Positions 7,700 through 16,327 of a stretch of 64,000 bases of DNA are shown in pieces (positions within the stretch are counted from its first letter, which is position 1; each line of letters opens with the position of its first letter). The position numbers were made by a program, and so were the translations under genes. The stretch covers positions 338,557-402,556 of the forward strand of contig NZ_JAGGPP010000006.1 of the NCBI RefSeq assembly GCF_018613755.1, in the 5' to 3' direction. This stretch comes from Arthrobacter sp. ISL-72. GTDB lineage: Bacteria > Actinomycetota > Actinomycetes > Actinomycetales > Micrococcaceae. The notes beneath the pieces were generated by a model. That model was not told the origin of the DNA and did not search any database. It was given only the letters and a program-made list of their open reading frames with translations.

Positions 7700-7836
7700 G
7701 CCACGACATTAGCTGTAGTTCCGGTGGCGCGCACGGTTTCGGGCGACGGGCGGATGGACATCAGCGCCCGAAGCGACCAAGTCGTCCCCGAGCGCCCGTA
7801 CACTTCACCCCGTAGGCGAGTGACCAGGAGGTAGCC

Positions 7837-8508
7837 ATGTCGGAGGCGACGTTAGAGGCGGTGATGGCCGAGCTGGCCGCGCTGGACGAACCGAAGATGC
7901 GCGAGGCAAACGAGAAGCGCGGGGACGACCACGGCGTGAACCTCTCCAAGTTGCGCGCGGTAGCGAAGCGGCTAAAGACGCAGCAGGAACTGGCCCGCGA
8001 ATTGTGGGGCACGGGCGACACAGCGGCGCGGCTGCTGGCACTGTTGGTCTGCCGGCCGAAGGCGTTCCAACGCGACGAGCTGGACGCCATGCTCCGTCAG
8101 GCTCGCGCGCCCAAGGTGCATGACTGGCTGGTGAACTATGTGGTCAAGAAGAGCCCGCACGCCGAACAGCTGCGCGTGGCGTGGACCGCGGATCCTGACC
8201 AGGTGGTCGCCAGTGCCGGCTGGGCGCTGACCACTGAACGGGTTGTGAAGAAGCCTGCGGGACTCGACCTGTCCGGGCTGCTGGACACGATAGAGGCGGA
8301 GATGAAGGACGCCCCGGACCGCCTGCAGTGGGCGATGAACCACACGCTGGCACAGATCGGGATCGAGCATGCAGAGCACAGGGCGCGCGCGATCGACATC
8401 GGCGAACGCCTGGAGGTGCTCAAGGACTATCCGACCCCGCCGAACTGCACGTCCCCGTTCGCGCCGGTCTGGATCAAAAAAATGGTGAGCAGGCAACCCG
8501 GGGCCTGA
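7837..8508 (+). CDS. AlkD-like DNA alkylation repair protein (HEAT-like repeats)
   Basis: A 223-residue alpha-helical protein resembling the AlkD/AlkC superfamily, which uses HEAT-like repeats to grip DNA and release N3- and N7-alkylated purines. The helical repeat character, segments such as MREANEKRGDDHGVNLSKLRAVAKRLK and the later SAGWALTTERVVKK support the family. Catalytic Asp/Trp residues cannot be assigned with certainty from one sequence. AGGAGG lies seven bases before the ATG. It sits at the start of a run of stress and resistance genes. Confidence 0.8.
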   Translation: MSEATLEAVMAELAALDEPKMREANEKRGDDHGVNLSKLRAVAKRLKTQQELARELWGTGDTAARLLALLVCRPKAFQRDELDAMLRQARAPKVHDWLVNYVVKKSPHAEQLRVAWTADPDQVVASAGWALTTERVVKKPAGLDLSGLLDTIEAEMKDAPDRLQWAMNHTLAQIGIEHAEHRARAIDIGERLEVLKDYPTPPNCTSPFAPVWIKKMVSRQPGA

Positions 8509-8664
8509 TGGCCGCCGCCCCTTTTTCGGCAGCTGGACCGCACCAAGCCCGGGGCGCATAGGGGAGTGGGTGGCCCTCGCGCGGCTCCCGCAAGTGTGCT
8601 TGTGTGTACCATGTAGCGCGGATCCAGGAGGGGCCGCGGCCGTTGTTCGACGAGGTGGCACAAC

Positions 8665-9297
8665 ATGAGGTTGACGACCACGACCAACGTCTCAGTGGAT
8701 GGCGTCATGCAGGGGTTGGGCGGACCTGACGAGGATCGGAGCGGCGGCTTCGACCGCGGCGGGTGGGCCATACCGCTTCTCGACACCGAAACCGGGGATT
8801 ATCTCAACCAGGTCTACGGCCGCGCAGCTGCGTTCCTCTTCGGCCGGCGGACGTATGAGATCTTCGCCGGGTACTGGGGAGCGATGGCCGATCCCACCAC
8901 CAACCCTATTGCCGCCGCGCTGAACAGCAGACTCAAGTACTTGGTATCGACCACTCTCGGCGACCCGTAGTGGGCCGGCACAACTGTGCTGCATGGCGAC
9001 CTCGCAACTGCCGTCGGTGATCTGAAGGCGAATCACGACGGCGAACTGCTGGTGCCCGGCAGCGGTGCCCTCGTCCGGTGGCTGCTCGCCAACGGACTGG
9101 TCGACCAGCTCGACCTGGTCACGTATCCGGTCGTCGTCGGCCAAGGCACACGGCTGTTCCCCGATTCCGGTCCCGACATGGCGCTCGAGCTAATCAGCTC
9201 GCGGAGCACGTCCGGGGGCATCATCATTCAGACGTATCGGCCTCTCGGGCGTCCGGAGTATGCAGCGTCCACTGTCGAGCCAGACCAAGTGTTTTAG
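8665..9297 (+). pseudogene. DHFR/RibD-like reductase gene interrupted by one in-frame amber codon
   Basis: Two pieces in the same frame form a complete protein of about 210 residues. The first part (8665-8967) opens with TTNVSVDGVMQGLGGPDEDR and contains FLFGRRTYEIFAGYW. A TAG at 8968-8970 follows LGDP. The second part continues WAGTTVLHGDLATAVGDLK and ends with LVTYPVVVGQGTRLFPDSG. The context DP-TAG-WA suggests that a CAG (Gln) mutated to TAG in a family that normally reads DPxWxxTTVL. Everything else is intact. The family is NADPH-dependent reductases related to RibD and dihydrofolate reductase, mostly uncharacterised. Confidence 0.85.
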
Positions 9298-9366
9298 CTG
9301 CCGCTGGCCAGACATCGCCGCGCAGCGTCTCAGGCAATCCTCGTGCGGGGTCGTTCATTGGTGCAT

Positions 9367-9792
9367 TCAGTCGTTGATTGCCTCGATGCCCAGCCGCTTG
9401 AGCTCGTCGAGATGGTCCCGCATGGCTTGGAGTACATCAGGGGGGTGGCCTTCCCAGTCCAGGACTTCGCTGACTACTCGCAGTGCCTGCCGGGTGCGGT
9501 AAGACTTCGTCGGGTTGCCCGGGAATCTCTTGTCCGTCAGGTTGGGGTCGTCCTCGATGGCGCCTGTGGGTTCCACACAGTAGATCCTGCCGGGGCCTTT
9601 GTCCGCAGCCAATTCCGCTCCCCAGATGGCCGCATCCAGGGTTGCCGTCAAGTAGATGAAGTTCGCTATCCTCTGCCCGCCGTAATTGGAGGTGTGGCCC
9701 GGTTCCAGGAGGTCTCCGGGATTAAGGTCAGCTCTAGTGCCGTGGTAGTAGGGTCCGGAGTCACGGTTGTCAGCATTGGTGGCAAGGTTCAT
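9367..9792 (-). CDS. arr: Arr, NAD+-dependent rifampin ADP-ribosyltransferase
   Basis: A 141-residue protein with clear Arr signatures: YYHGTRADL (15-23), YLTATLDAAIWGAELA (47-62), GRIYCVEPTG (68-77), DDPNLTDKRFPGNPTKSYRT (81-100) and VLDWEGH (110-116). Arr transfers ADP-ribose from NAD+ to the C23 hydroxyl of rifamycins and inactivates them. The length equals the family norm. It begins only 17 bases after the MFS transporter gene and has no good ribosome-binding site of its own, so the two are probably co-transcribed. This is the strongest antibiotic-resistance call in the window. Confidence 0.93.
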   Translation of the reverse strand: MNLATNADNRDSGPYYHGTRADLNPGDLLEPGHTSNYGGQRIANFIYLTATLDAAIWGAELAADKGPGRIYCVEPTGAIEDDPNLTDKRFPGNPTKSYRTRQALRVVSEVLDWEGHPPDVLQAMRDHLDELKRLGIEAIND

Positions 9793-9809
9793 CTGCTGAG
9801 TCTGCACGA

Positions 9810-11312
9810 TCAAGAGGTTTTCCGCACCGGCCCATCCGGCACCTCTGCAGCCGACTGCGCATACGACGCCGAGACCCGGTGGTAGACCGGGGTCAGGAAG
9901 GCCAGCAGTGCGGCGGCGATCATGATGATCCCGGCGACCAGGAATACCAGGGCGATGCCGCGGGAAGTGCCCTCGCCCAGCAGGGGGGCAAGCTGGGCGG
10001 CTCCTTCGGCGGACCGCGCGTACGGGATGATCCAGAATTGGGCGACCGGCGCGATGAGGAACGCAGTGATTGGCGCTGCCGCAGACTCGAATGCCATGGC
10101 GAAACCAAAGACCCTGCCCTGGCGGGGCAGGGGCACAACCTGCTGGATGACAGTCTGCTCGGCGGCCTCCACGAAGGGTATCAGGACCAGGTACAGCCAG
10201 ATGCCGGCGACGTACAGCCAGGCCCACTCCCGCAGCGTGAACACCGCACCGAGGAACCCCATGACGATCACGGCGATAAGCATGGTGCGAAGGGGGTTGG
10301 CGCCGAGCCCGAATTTGCCGATCAGCGCGCCGCCCACGATGAACCCGGTGGAGCCGAGTGCGAAGACGGCCCCCCACATCTCCACGGAGAACATCTCCAG
10401 GCCGTACGGATCCATCAGCGCCATGTAGACGCCGCCGATGAAGTTGTTGAACGTGGAAAACAGGATGAGCGCGAACAATCCGGCTATGGCAAGCACGGCA
10501 GCGACGGAGCCGCGAAGGTCGAAACCGCCGTGAGCGTCCGTGGAGGCCGCGCGGACCTCCTCAGGCACACGCAGGGCGAGCAAGTGCGCGAATGCCAGCG
10601 TCGTGAGCACCACGGCGACGACGATGGTCCAGCCCATGCCCAGCAATCCGACCGACAGGCCGGAGAGCAGTGAGGTGACGATGAACATCAGGCCCTGCAC
10701 CATGCCTACCAGCCCGTTGGCGTTGGCCCGCCGGTCAGGCTCAATGAGGATGGTGACCATCGTGGACAACGCGATGTTGCGCATGTTCTCCACCACGGCA
10801 CCGACCAGGATGATCAGCATGAAGACCCAAAACCACGGCTTTGTAAGATCCAGCAGTCGGGCGGCCGGTGTCAGTAGGAACATCACCCCGGACAGCGCGA
10901 ACATCACCAGAGTGAAGCCAGCAGCGAAGCGCATCACCGCGAGTTTGCGGTAGCGGTCCACGAACGTGCCGAAGCTGATGCTCGAAAGGGCGATCAACAG
11001 CATGTAAGCGCCGCCTACCACCCCGGTGGCTATGACATTGCGTGTCTGCAGGTACACCCAAAACGTGAGTGCGAACCACAGATAGCTGGTCGTAACATTG
11101 GCGAAGGCGGTGTTCACCAAAATCCCGGCGAAGGTGCGGGACCGTTGTGCCGGACTGCGCAAGGACGTGTCGACGCCCTCGGGATCAGACAGGAGCGCAG
11201 CCTCGCCCTCCTCGACCGCCCCGGAGCTGACGGCCGCGTCCTTGGGGAAGCCCGCGCTGTCGCCGGCAGCTGCAGCAGCGGCCCTGGGCAGGGCCGGTTC
11301 CTGCTCGGTCAT
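9810..11312 (-). CDS. MFS transporter, DHA3-like drug exporter type
   Basis: A 500-residue protein with about 12 membrane helices and a hydrophilic N-terminal leader of about 70 residues. Visible landmarks are the loop-2 motif ISFGTFVDRYRKLAVMR, LVGMVQGLMFIVTSLLSGLSVGLL, and a long C-terminal half with LPRQGRVFGFAMAFESAAAP. It resembles DHA3-type exporters, which often handle macrolides or other drugs, but no substrate can be assigned. The start at 11312 is chosen because TACACT lies seven bases upstream (11320-11325). It is followed immediately by arr, suggesting a two-gene resistance operon. Confidence 0.85.
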   Translation of the reverse strand: MTEQEPALPRAAAAAAGDSAGFPKDAAVSSGAVEEGEAALLSDPEGVDTSLRSPAQRSRTFAGILVNTAFANVTTSYLWFALTFWVYLQTRNVIATGVVGGAYMLLIALSSISFGTFVDRYRKLAVMRFAAGFTLVMFALSGVMFLLTPAARLLDLTKPWFWVFMLIILVGAVVENMRNIALSTMVTILIEPDRRANANGLVGMVQGLMFIVTSLLSGLSVGLLGMGWTIVVAVVLTTLAFAHLLALRVPEEVRAASTDAHGGFDLRGSVAAVLAIAGLFALILFSTFNNFIGGVYMALMDPYGLEMFSVEMWGAVFALGSTGFIVGGALIGKFGLGANPLRTMLIAVIVMGFLGAVFTLREWAWLYVAGIWLYLVLIPFVEAAEQTVIQQVVPLPRQGRVFGFAMAFESAAAPITAFLIAPVAQFWIIPYARSAEGAAQLAPLLGEGTSRGIALVFLVAGIIMIAAALLAFLTPVYHRVSASYAQSAAEVPDGPVRKTS

Positions 11313-11393
11313 GCGTCCCAGTGTACTGACAATTTGTAAGCGCGGACACGATGACTGCCGGGTCAAAAAGTCGCAAAGATGCCAATAGCCGTA

Positions 11394-11564
11394 CTAACCC
11401 ATCCCGGCAGGCCCGGCCCACGTTCCGGGGGCGCCGGTCCCGGCGCCACCGCGATCGTCATCTTTGCCGCAGCGCAGACAGCGCTTGTAGAGGCTGCCGT
11501 CTTCGGTGTGTTCGACATGCCATTCGTGTCGGATGTTCAGCTTGCACAGCAGGACCCTAAGCAT
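11394..11564 (-). CDS. Small zinc-ribbon-like protein (56 aa)
   Basis: Reading from ATG at 11562-11564, the frame gives MLRVLLCKLNIRHEW, then a tail with CLRCGKDDD followed by a flexible Gly/Pro end. Cys7, His13, Cys29 and Cys32 form a possible C-x5-H...CxxC zinc site, as in short actinobacterial zinc-ribbon proteins that begin with a similar hydrophobic/basic stretch. A GGAG lies about seven bases before the ATG. The function is unknown. It is divergent from the second DHFR-like gene. Confidence 0.6.
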   Translation of the reverse strand: MLRVLLCKLNIRHEWHVEHTEDGSLYKRCLRCGKDDDRGGAGTGAPGTWAGPAGMG

Positions 11565-11661
11565 GATCTTCTCCGATCTGTGAGTCCACAACCCACGTTG
11601 GCAACTCAATGATGGCCCGCGTGCCGTCGCCAGGGAAGATGAATCCGGTCTACTTGAAATC

Positions 11662-12501
11662 ATGGCAGGGCGATGGCCTGCAATAGAAGGCGTATTGCCG
11701 CAGGTCGACGAAGAACGCGATAGCAGCAGCGAGGTCCTCCACCACGACAACATCGCCGCGGGGGAGGACGGCGGTCTCAGCTTCGTGTCAGGGGAGCCCC
11801 TTTCCGAGACCACCAACCCTGCGTTCAAGGCAAGTGTGATGGGTTTCATCGACTCGGTCGACACGATGATGCTCGGGGCAAATACCTACGTCCAGTCCGT
11901 AGGCTACTGGCCGTACGCCGACGAGGAGGGGGAGTACGGCGAGAAGCTCAACAACCTCACCAAGTTCGTCGCCTCGTCGAAGCTGGATGACGCGCCCTGG
12001 GGCGACTTTCCCGCCGTGGTCCTAGCGCGCGACCCGGCGGCCACCATCCTGGAGCTCAAGGAGCAGAGCGGCAAGGACATCTGGCTGTGGGGGAGCCTGA
12101 GACTCATGCATTCCCTGATGGACGCCGGCGCCGTCGACGAAGTCCGGATGCTGGTCTGCCCCGCGTCACGTGGCAAGGGAACGCGCATTTTCGAGGACCG
12201 GCAAATCCTGAAGCTGGCCGCGGCCACCCCGTTCGAGAACGGCGTGGTACTTCTGCGCTACGAGATCAAGAAATACGCGGAAAGTCCGCACTGCGAAGGG
12301 CGTCATTGCAACACTCACGGAGGGCGGCCCCGAGACTCGGCGAATGGCATGTCAGCTTGGGAGCCTATGTGGCCGGTTGGGGCGGGCCCCTCTTCCTTTA
12401 CTTTACATAATGTAGATTATCGGCGTTCTAGCAGGGTGGCCGGAAGGGGATGCGGGAGCCGCTTCCTGTTGTGTGCGAACGGACACTTGCGGCCCTGTTG
12501 A
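11662..12501 (+). CDS. DHFR/RibD-like reductase with degenerate ends
   Basis: The core (about residues 37-205) is a RibD C-terminal/DHFR-like domain: GGLSFVSGEPLSET, DTMMLGANTYVQSVGYWP, DIWLWGSLRLMHSLMDAGAVDEVRMLVCP and GVVLLRYEIKK, where this family normally ends (about 12274). The frame then runs on for about 75 residues of unrelated composition, across the dif-like site and into a hairpin. The N-terminus lacks the usual SxDG opening strand. Both ends therefore look damaged, and there is no clear ribosome-binding site. It may be a decaying paralogue of the interrupted gene at 8665-9297. Confidence 0.55.
   Translation: MAGRWPAIEGVLPQVDEERDSSSEVLHHDNIAAGEDGGLSFVSGEPLSETTNPAFKASVMGFIDSVDTMMLGANTYVQSVGYWPYADEEGEYGEKLNNLTKFVASSKLDDAPWGDFPAVVLARDPAATILELKEQSGKDIWLWGSLRLMHSLMDAGAVDEVRMLVCPASRGKGTRIFEDRQILKLAAATPFENGVVLLRYEIKKYAESPHCEGRHCNTHGGRPRDSANGMSAWEPMWPVGAGPSSFTLHNVDYRRSSRVAGRGCGSRFLLCANGHLRPC
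12400..12427. other. dif: Candidate dif site (XerC/XerD recombination site for chromosome dimer resolution)
   Basis: On the minus strand the 28 bases divide into an 11-base arm AACGCCGATAA, a 6-base centre TCTACA and an 11-base arm TTATGTAAAGT. The last arm matches the E. coli XerD arm TTATGTTAAAT at 9 of 11 positions, and the first ends in the same ATAA as the XerC arm. The 11-6-11 spacing is exactly that of known dif sites. It lies in low-value sequence beyond the conserved part of a degenerate gene. The call is by sequence resemblance, without an alignment search. Confidence 0.72.
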
Positions 12502-12524
12502 AAGGGCCCCAAGTGTCCGTTCGC
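12475..12524. terminator. Long hairpin between convergent genes, probable bidirectional terminator
   Basis: Arms 12475-12495 and 12504-12524 are 21 bases long with a single mismatch, around an eight-base loop (TGTTGAAA). The core word is GCGAACGGACACTTG. It separates the plus-strand DHFR-like gene from the minus-strand UvrA-like gene. There is no T-run, so termination would depend on the stem alone, as is common in high-GC actinobacteria. It could instead be a dispersed palindromic repeat. Confidence 0.6.
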
Positions 12525-12534
12525 GCCGAGTCAC

Positions 12535-14925
12535 TCAGGGATTGACGTACGCCGCCAGATGCTCGCCGGTGAGCGTCGCACGCCCAGCGACGAGATCGGA
12601 CGGCGGGCCCTCGAAAACGATGCGTCCGCCGTCATGACCTGCGCCGGGACCAAGATCAATGATCCAGTCCGCATGCGCCATAACGGCCTGGTGATGCTCG
12701 ATCACAATCACTGACTTGCCGGAGTCGACCAGCCGGTCCAGCAAACCCAGCAACTGCTCAACGTCAGCCAGGTGCAGGCCTGTGGTCGGCTCGTCCAGGA
12801 CGTAGACGTCGCCCTTGTCAGCCATCTGGGCGGCCAGCTTCAGCCGCTGCCGCTCGCCGCCGGACAACGTCGTGAGCGGCTGCCCCAGGCTCAGGTAGCC
12901 AAGCCCGACGTCCATCAGGCGGGTAAGAATCTTGTGGGCTGCCGGCGTCTTAGCGTCACCGTCAGCAAAGAACACGGCGGCGTCGGTGAGCGGCATGGCG
13001 AGCACCTCGGCAATGTTGCGGCCGCCCAGCGTGTATTCCAGGACCGACGCCTGGAACCGCTTTCCTTCGCAGTCTTCGCAGGTGGACTCTACGGTGGCCA
13101 TAACGCCGAGGTCGGTGTAGATCACGCCCGCGCCGTTGCACGTGGGGCAGGCACCTTCTGAGTTGGAGCTGAACAGTGCCGGCTTCACGCCGTTGGCCTT
13201 CGCGAACGCTTTGCGGACCGGCTCGAGCAGCCCTGTGTACGTCGCCGGATTGCTGCGCCGCGAGCCCCGGATCGCGCCCTGGTCAATCACCACCACGCCG
13301 TCCCGGCCCGCAACTGAGCCGTGAATCAGCGAACTTTTGCCCGAACCAGCCACGCCTGTGAGCACGCACAGCACCCCGAGAGGAATGTCGACGTCGACAT
13401 CGCGGAGGTTGTTGGTCGACGCGCCCCGGACCTCCAGCACGATCGAAGAGGAACGCACCGAGTCCTTGAGCCTCGCCCGGTAGTCAAAATGGCGGCCGGT
13501 GACGGTGCCGCTCCCCCGCAGCCCGTCCACGGTTCCTTCGAAGCACACCGTGCCGCCGCCGGTGCCCGCGCCGGGGCCGAGATCGACGACGTGGTCCGCG
13601 ATGGAGATGGTCTCGGGCTTGTGCTCCACCACGAGGACGGTGTTGCCCTTGTCCCGCAGCTGGAGCAGCAGGTTGTTCATCCGCTGGATGTCGTGCGGGT
13701 GAAGGCCGATAGTGGGTTCGTCGAAGACATACGTAACGTCGGTAAGCGACGAGCCGAGGTGGCGGATCATCTTGGTGCGCTGCGCCTCTCCCCCGGACAG
13801 CGTGCCGGCCGGCCGGTCGAGTGACAGGTAGCCCAGACCGATTTCGGCGAACGAGTCGAGCAGGTGCTGCAGGCCTTTGAGCAGCGGCGCGACCGAAGGC
13901 TCGCTGAGCTCGCGGACCCACGCGGCCAGGTCGCTGATCTGCATCTTGCACAGGTCGGCGATGTTCTTGCCCTCGATCTTCGAGGACCTGGCCTCCGGGC
14001 TGAGCCGGGTGCCGTCACACTCGGGGCAGGCCTGGAACGTGATGGCGCGTTCCACGAAAGCCCGGATGTGGGGCTGCATCGCGTCGACGTCCTTGGAGAG
14101 TATCGATTTCTGGATCTTCGGGATGAGGCCTTCGTACGTGAGGTTGATGCCCTCGACCTTGATCTTGGTTGGCTCCTTGTAGAGAAGGTCTTGCATTTCC
14201 CTTTTGGTGAACTTAGCGATGGGCTTGTCCATGTTGAAGCCGGCACCGCTGAAGATTCGGCCGTACCAGCCGTCCATGCTGTAACCCGGCACCGTCAGGG
14301 CACCTTCTCCGAGCGATTTGCTGTCGTCGTACAGCGCAGTGAGGTCGAAGTCGGAGACCGTACCCATACCCTCGCAGCGCGGACACATGCCGCCCAGGTA
14401 GACCGCGTTCTGCACCACGCTCTTTTCGACCCTGCCGCTCTTCTCGGTGCTCATCACCCCGCTGGCCTTTCGCGTGGGGACGTTGAAAGAGAATGCCGTG
14501 GGCGGGCCGACGTGCGGCTGGCCCAGCCGACTAAAGAGGATGCGCAGCATCGCGTTGGCGTCAGTGGCGGTCCCGACGGTAGAGCGGGGGTTGGCGCCCA
14601 TCCGCTCCTGGTCCACGATGATCGCTGTCGTGAGGCCTTCAAGAAGGTCGACGTCGGGCCGGGCCAGGTTGGGCATGAAACCCTGCACAAAGGCGCTGTA
14701 AGTTTCGTTGATCATCCGCTGCGACTCAGCGGCGATTGTGCTGAACACCAATGAGCTCTTGCCGGAGCCGGAGACGCCCGTGAATACCGTCAGCCGGCGC
14801 TTAGGGATCTCCAGGCTGACGTCTTTGAGGTTGTTCTCGCGGGCGCCCTGCACGCGGATCAGGTCGTGGCTGTCGGCGAGGTGCTCCGCTTGTAATTGCG
14901 AGTCCGTCTGGGTGGCCATGCTCAT
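12535..14925 (-). CDS. UvrA-like ABC ATPase, short paralogue (UvrA2/drug-resistance type)
   Basis: A 796-residue protein with two ABC modules (Walker [10 protein letters not shown] near residue 50 and GVAGSGKSS in the second half; LSGGEAQR and LSGGERQR signatures) and UvrA-type zinc motifs [16 protein letters not shown] and CPTCNGAG...CEDCEGKR. Housekeeping UvrA has about 950-1000 residues; the shortfall fits the absence of the UvrB-binding insertion, as in UvrA2 and daunorubicin-resistance (DrrC-like) proteins. It may bind drug-modified DNA. ATG at 14925 is chosen because GGAG lies about six bases upstream. Confidence 0.88.
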   Translation of the reverse strand: MSMATQTDSQLQAEHLADSHDLIRVQGARENNLKDVSLEIPKRRLTVFTGVSGSGKSSLVFSTIAAESQRMINETYSAFVQGFMPNLARPDVDLLEGLTTAIIVDQERMGANPRSTVGTATDANAMLRILFSRLGQPHVGPPTAFSFNVPTRKASGVMSTEKSGRVEKSVVQNAVYLGGMCPRCEGMGTVSDFDLTALYDDSKSLGEGALTVPGYSMDGWYGRIFSGAGFNMDKPIAKFTKREMQDLLYKEPTKIKVEGINLTYEGLIPKIQKSILSKDVDAMQPHIRAFVERAITFQACPECDGTRLSPEARSSKIEGKNIADLCKMQISDLAAWVRELSEPSVAPLLKGLQHLLDSFAEIGLGYLSLDRPAGTLSGGEAQRTKMIRHLGSSLTDVTYVFDEPTIGLHPHDIQRMNNLLLQLRDKGNTVLVVEHKPETISIADHVVDLGPGAGTGGGTVCFEGTVDGLRGSGTVTGRHFDYRARLKDSVRSSSIVLEVRGASTNNLRDVDVDIPLGVLCVLTGVAGSGKSSLIHGSVAGRDGVVVIDQGAIRGSRRSNPATYTGLLEPVRKAFAKANGVKPALFSSNSEGACPTCNGAGVIYTDLGVMATVESTCEDCEGKRFQASVLEYTLGGRNIAEVLAMPLTDAAVFFADGDAKTPAAHKILTRLMDVGLGYLSLGQPLTTLSGGERQRLKLAAQMADKGDVYVLDEPTTGLHLADVEQLLGLLDRLVDSGKSVIVIEHHQAVMAHADWIIDLGPGAGHDGGRIVFEGPPSDLVAGRATLTGEHLAAYVNP

Positions 14926-15085
14926 CGTGTCTCCATTTCTAGGTCGGGGGCAGCCTGCCGTCATGCCGTCGGCATCGTCTGGCTCCATCTAACCAGCCCC
15001 GGGGTCCCGGCGCGGCCCGGACGAAGTTTTCTACTGTTCGGTAGCCCCCATTGTCTTAAACAGCAAAGCTCACTGAGAATGAACC

Positions 15086-16327
15086 ATGACGGTCTACCTG
15101 AGGTCCCTGGAAACTGCTGTCCCGCCCACCGTACTCATTCAGTCTGAAGCCCGCGACGTCTTCGCGGCCCAGCCCGGCCTGACCAGGCTGGGTTCCCGGC
15201 TGGTTCAGACGTGTTTCGATTCCGCAGCCATCGACACGAGGTATACGGCTGTCGCCGAACTCACCAAGGATAGCCGCGCGGATGCTCCGCAGTTCTTTGA
15301 TCCGGATACGGGCCTGGTGCTGAGTCCCAGCACCAAGGTCCGGAACGACATCTTCGGCCGCGAAGCCACCAAGCTCTTTGTGGAGTCCGCCAAGGCCGCG
15401 CTGGATGCCTGCCCCGGCATCGAGGAAGCTGACATAACGCATCTGGTAACGGTTTCCTGCACCGGCTTCTTCAACCCCGGCCCGGACTACAAAATCGTCC
15501 GGGCCCTCGGATTGAATCCGGCCGTGCAGCGCTACCACCTCGGATTCATGGGCTGCTACGCGGCCTTTCCGGCACTGCGTGCCGCCAAGTCCTTTTGTGA
15601 GGCGGACCCCGACGCCGTTGTCCTGGTGGTCTGCGCCGAGCTGTGCTCCCTCCATGTCCGCACCTCCAACGACCCGGACACCATCATGGGCTCGGCCCTT
15701 TTTGCCGACGGCGCCGCAGCCGCAGTCGTCTCCGCCAGGGACATTCCGGAAGGAACCCCGTTGCTGCAGCTGGACCACTTCGAGACCGTGCTCACGCCCG
15801 TCGGCGAGGAATCCATGGCATGGAACATCGGCGACGAGGGCTTCGAAATGGTGCTGGGCAACTACGTCCCGCACATCATTGACGAGCACATCATCGGCGC
15901 ACTCGAACCGCTGCTCTCCCGTGAGGAATCGCTGCGCGGACTCCCCTACCGGGACATCACCCACTGGGCCATCCACCCCGGCGGGCGGAGCATCCTGGAC
16001 AAGGTGCAGTCCCGGCTGGACCTCACGGACGAGCAGTTGGTGCCCGCCCGTGAAACCCTCCGTAACTTCGGCAACATGAGCAGCGCCACCGTGCTCTTTG
16101 TCCTCAAGCACATTGCAGGACTCCCGCCGCGTGACGGCGACGAACGCATCTGTTCGATGGCGTTCGGCCCAGGCCTCACGGTGGAGACGGCGATGTTCAC
16201 CAAGGTGCGTGCACCGCTGACGGAACCATCAAACGCAGACACCCGGTCGGCTGCCCGGAACGGCGCCGGAACGAACGACCCCGGAAACCAGGAGGCCGCG
16301 GCACGGACTGAGGCGTCACTCATCTGA
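15086..16327 (+). CDS. Type III polyketide synthase (chalcone synthase-like)
   Basis: A 413-residue synthase with the catalytic triad in place: Cys157 in GFMGCYAAFPAL, His297 in WAIHPGG and Asn330 in FGNMSSAT; the family Gly-rich end FGPGLTVE is also present. Residues after about 377 form a disordered tail not typical of the family. Type III synthases extend acyl-CoA starters with malonyl-CoA to give pyrones, resorcinols or chalcones. The methyltransferase and flavoprotein that follow with overlapping ends make an srsA/ars-like alkylresorcinol role the best inference. The start codon has only a weak ribosome-binding site (GAGAATGA). Confidence 0.93.
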   Translation: MTVYLRSLETAVPPTVLIQSEARDVFAAQPGLTRLGSRLVQTCFDSAAIDTRYTAVAELTKDSRADAPQFFDPDTGLVLSPSTKVRNDIFGREATKLFVESAKAALDACPGIEEADITHLVTVSCTGFFNPGPDYKIVRALGLNPAVQRYHLGFMGCYAAFPALRAAKSFCEADPDAVVLVVCAELCSLHVRTSNDPDTIMGSALFADGAAAAVVSARDIPEGTPLLQLDHFETVLTPVGEESMAWNIGDEGFEMVLGNYVPHIIDEHIIGALEPLLSREESLRGLPYRDITHWAIHPGGRSILDKVQSRLDLTDEQLVPARETLRNFGNMSSATVLFVLKHIAGLPPRDGDERICSMAFGPGLTVETAMFTKVRAPLTEPSNADTRSAARNGAGTNDPGNQEAAARTEASLI

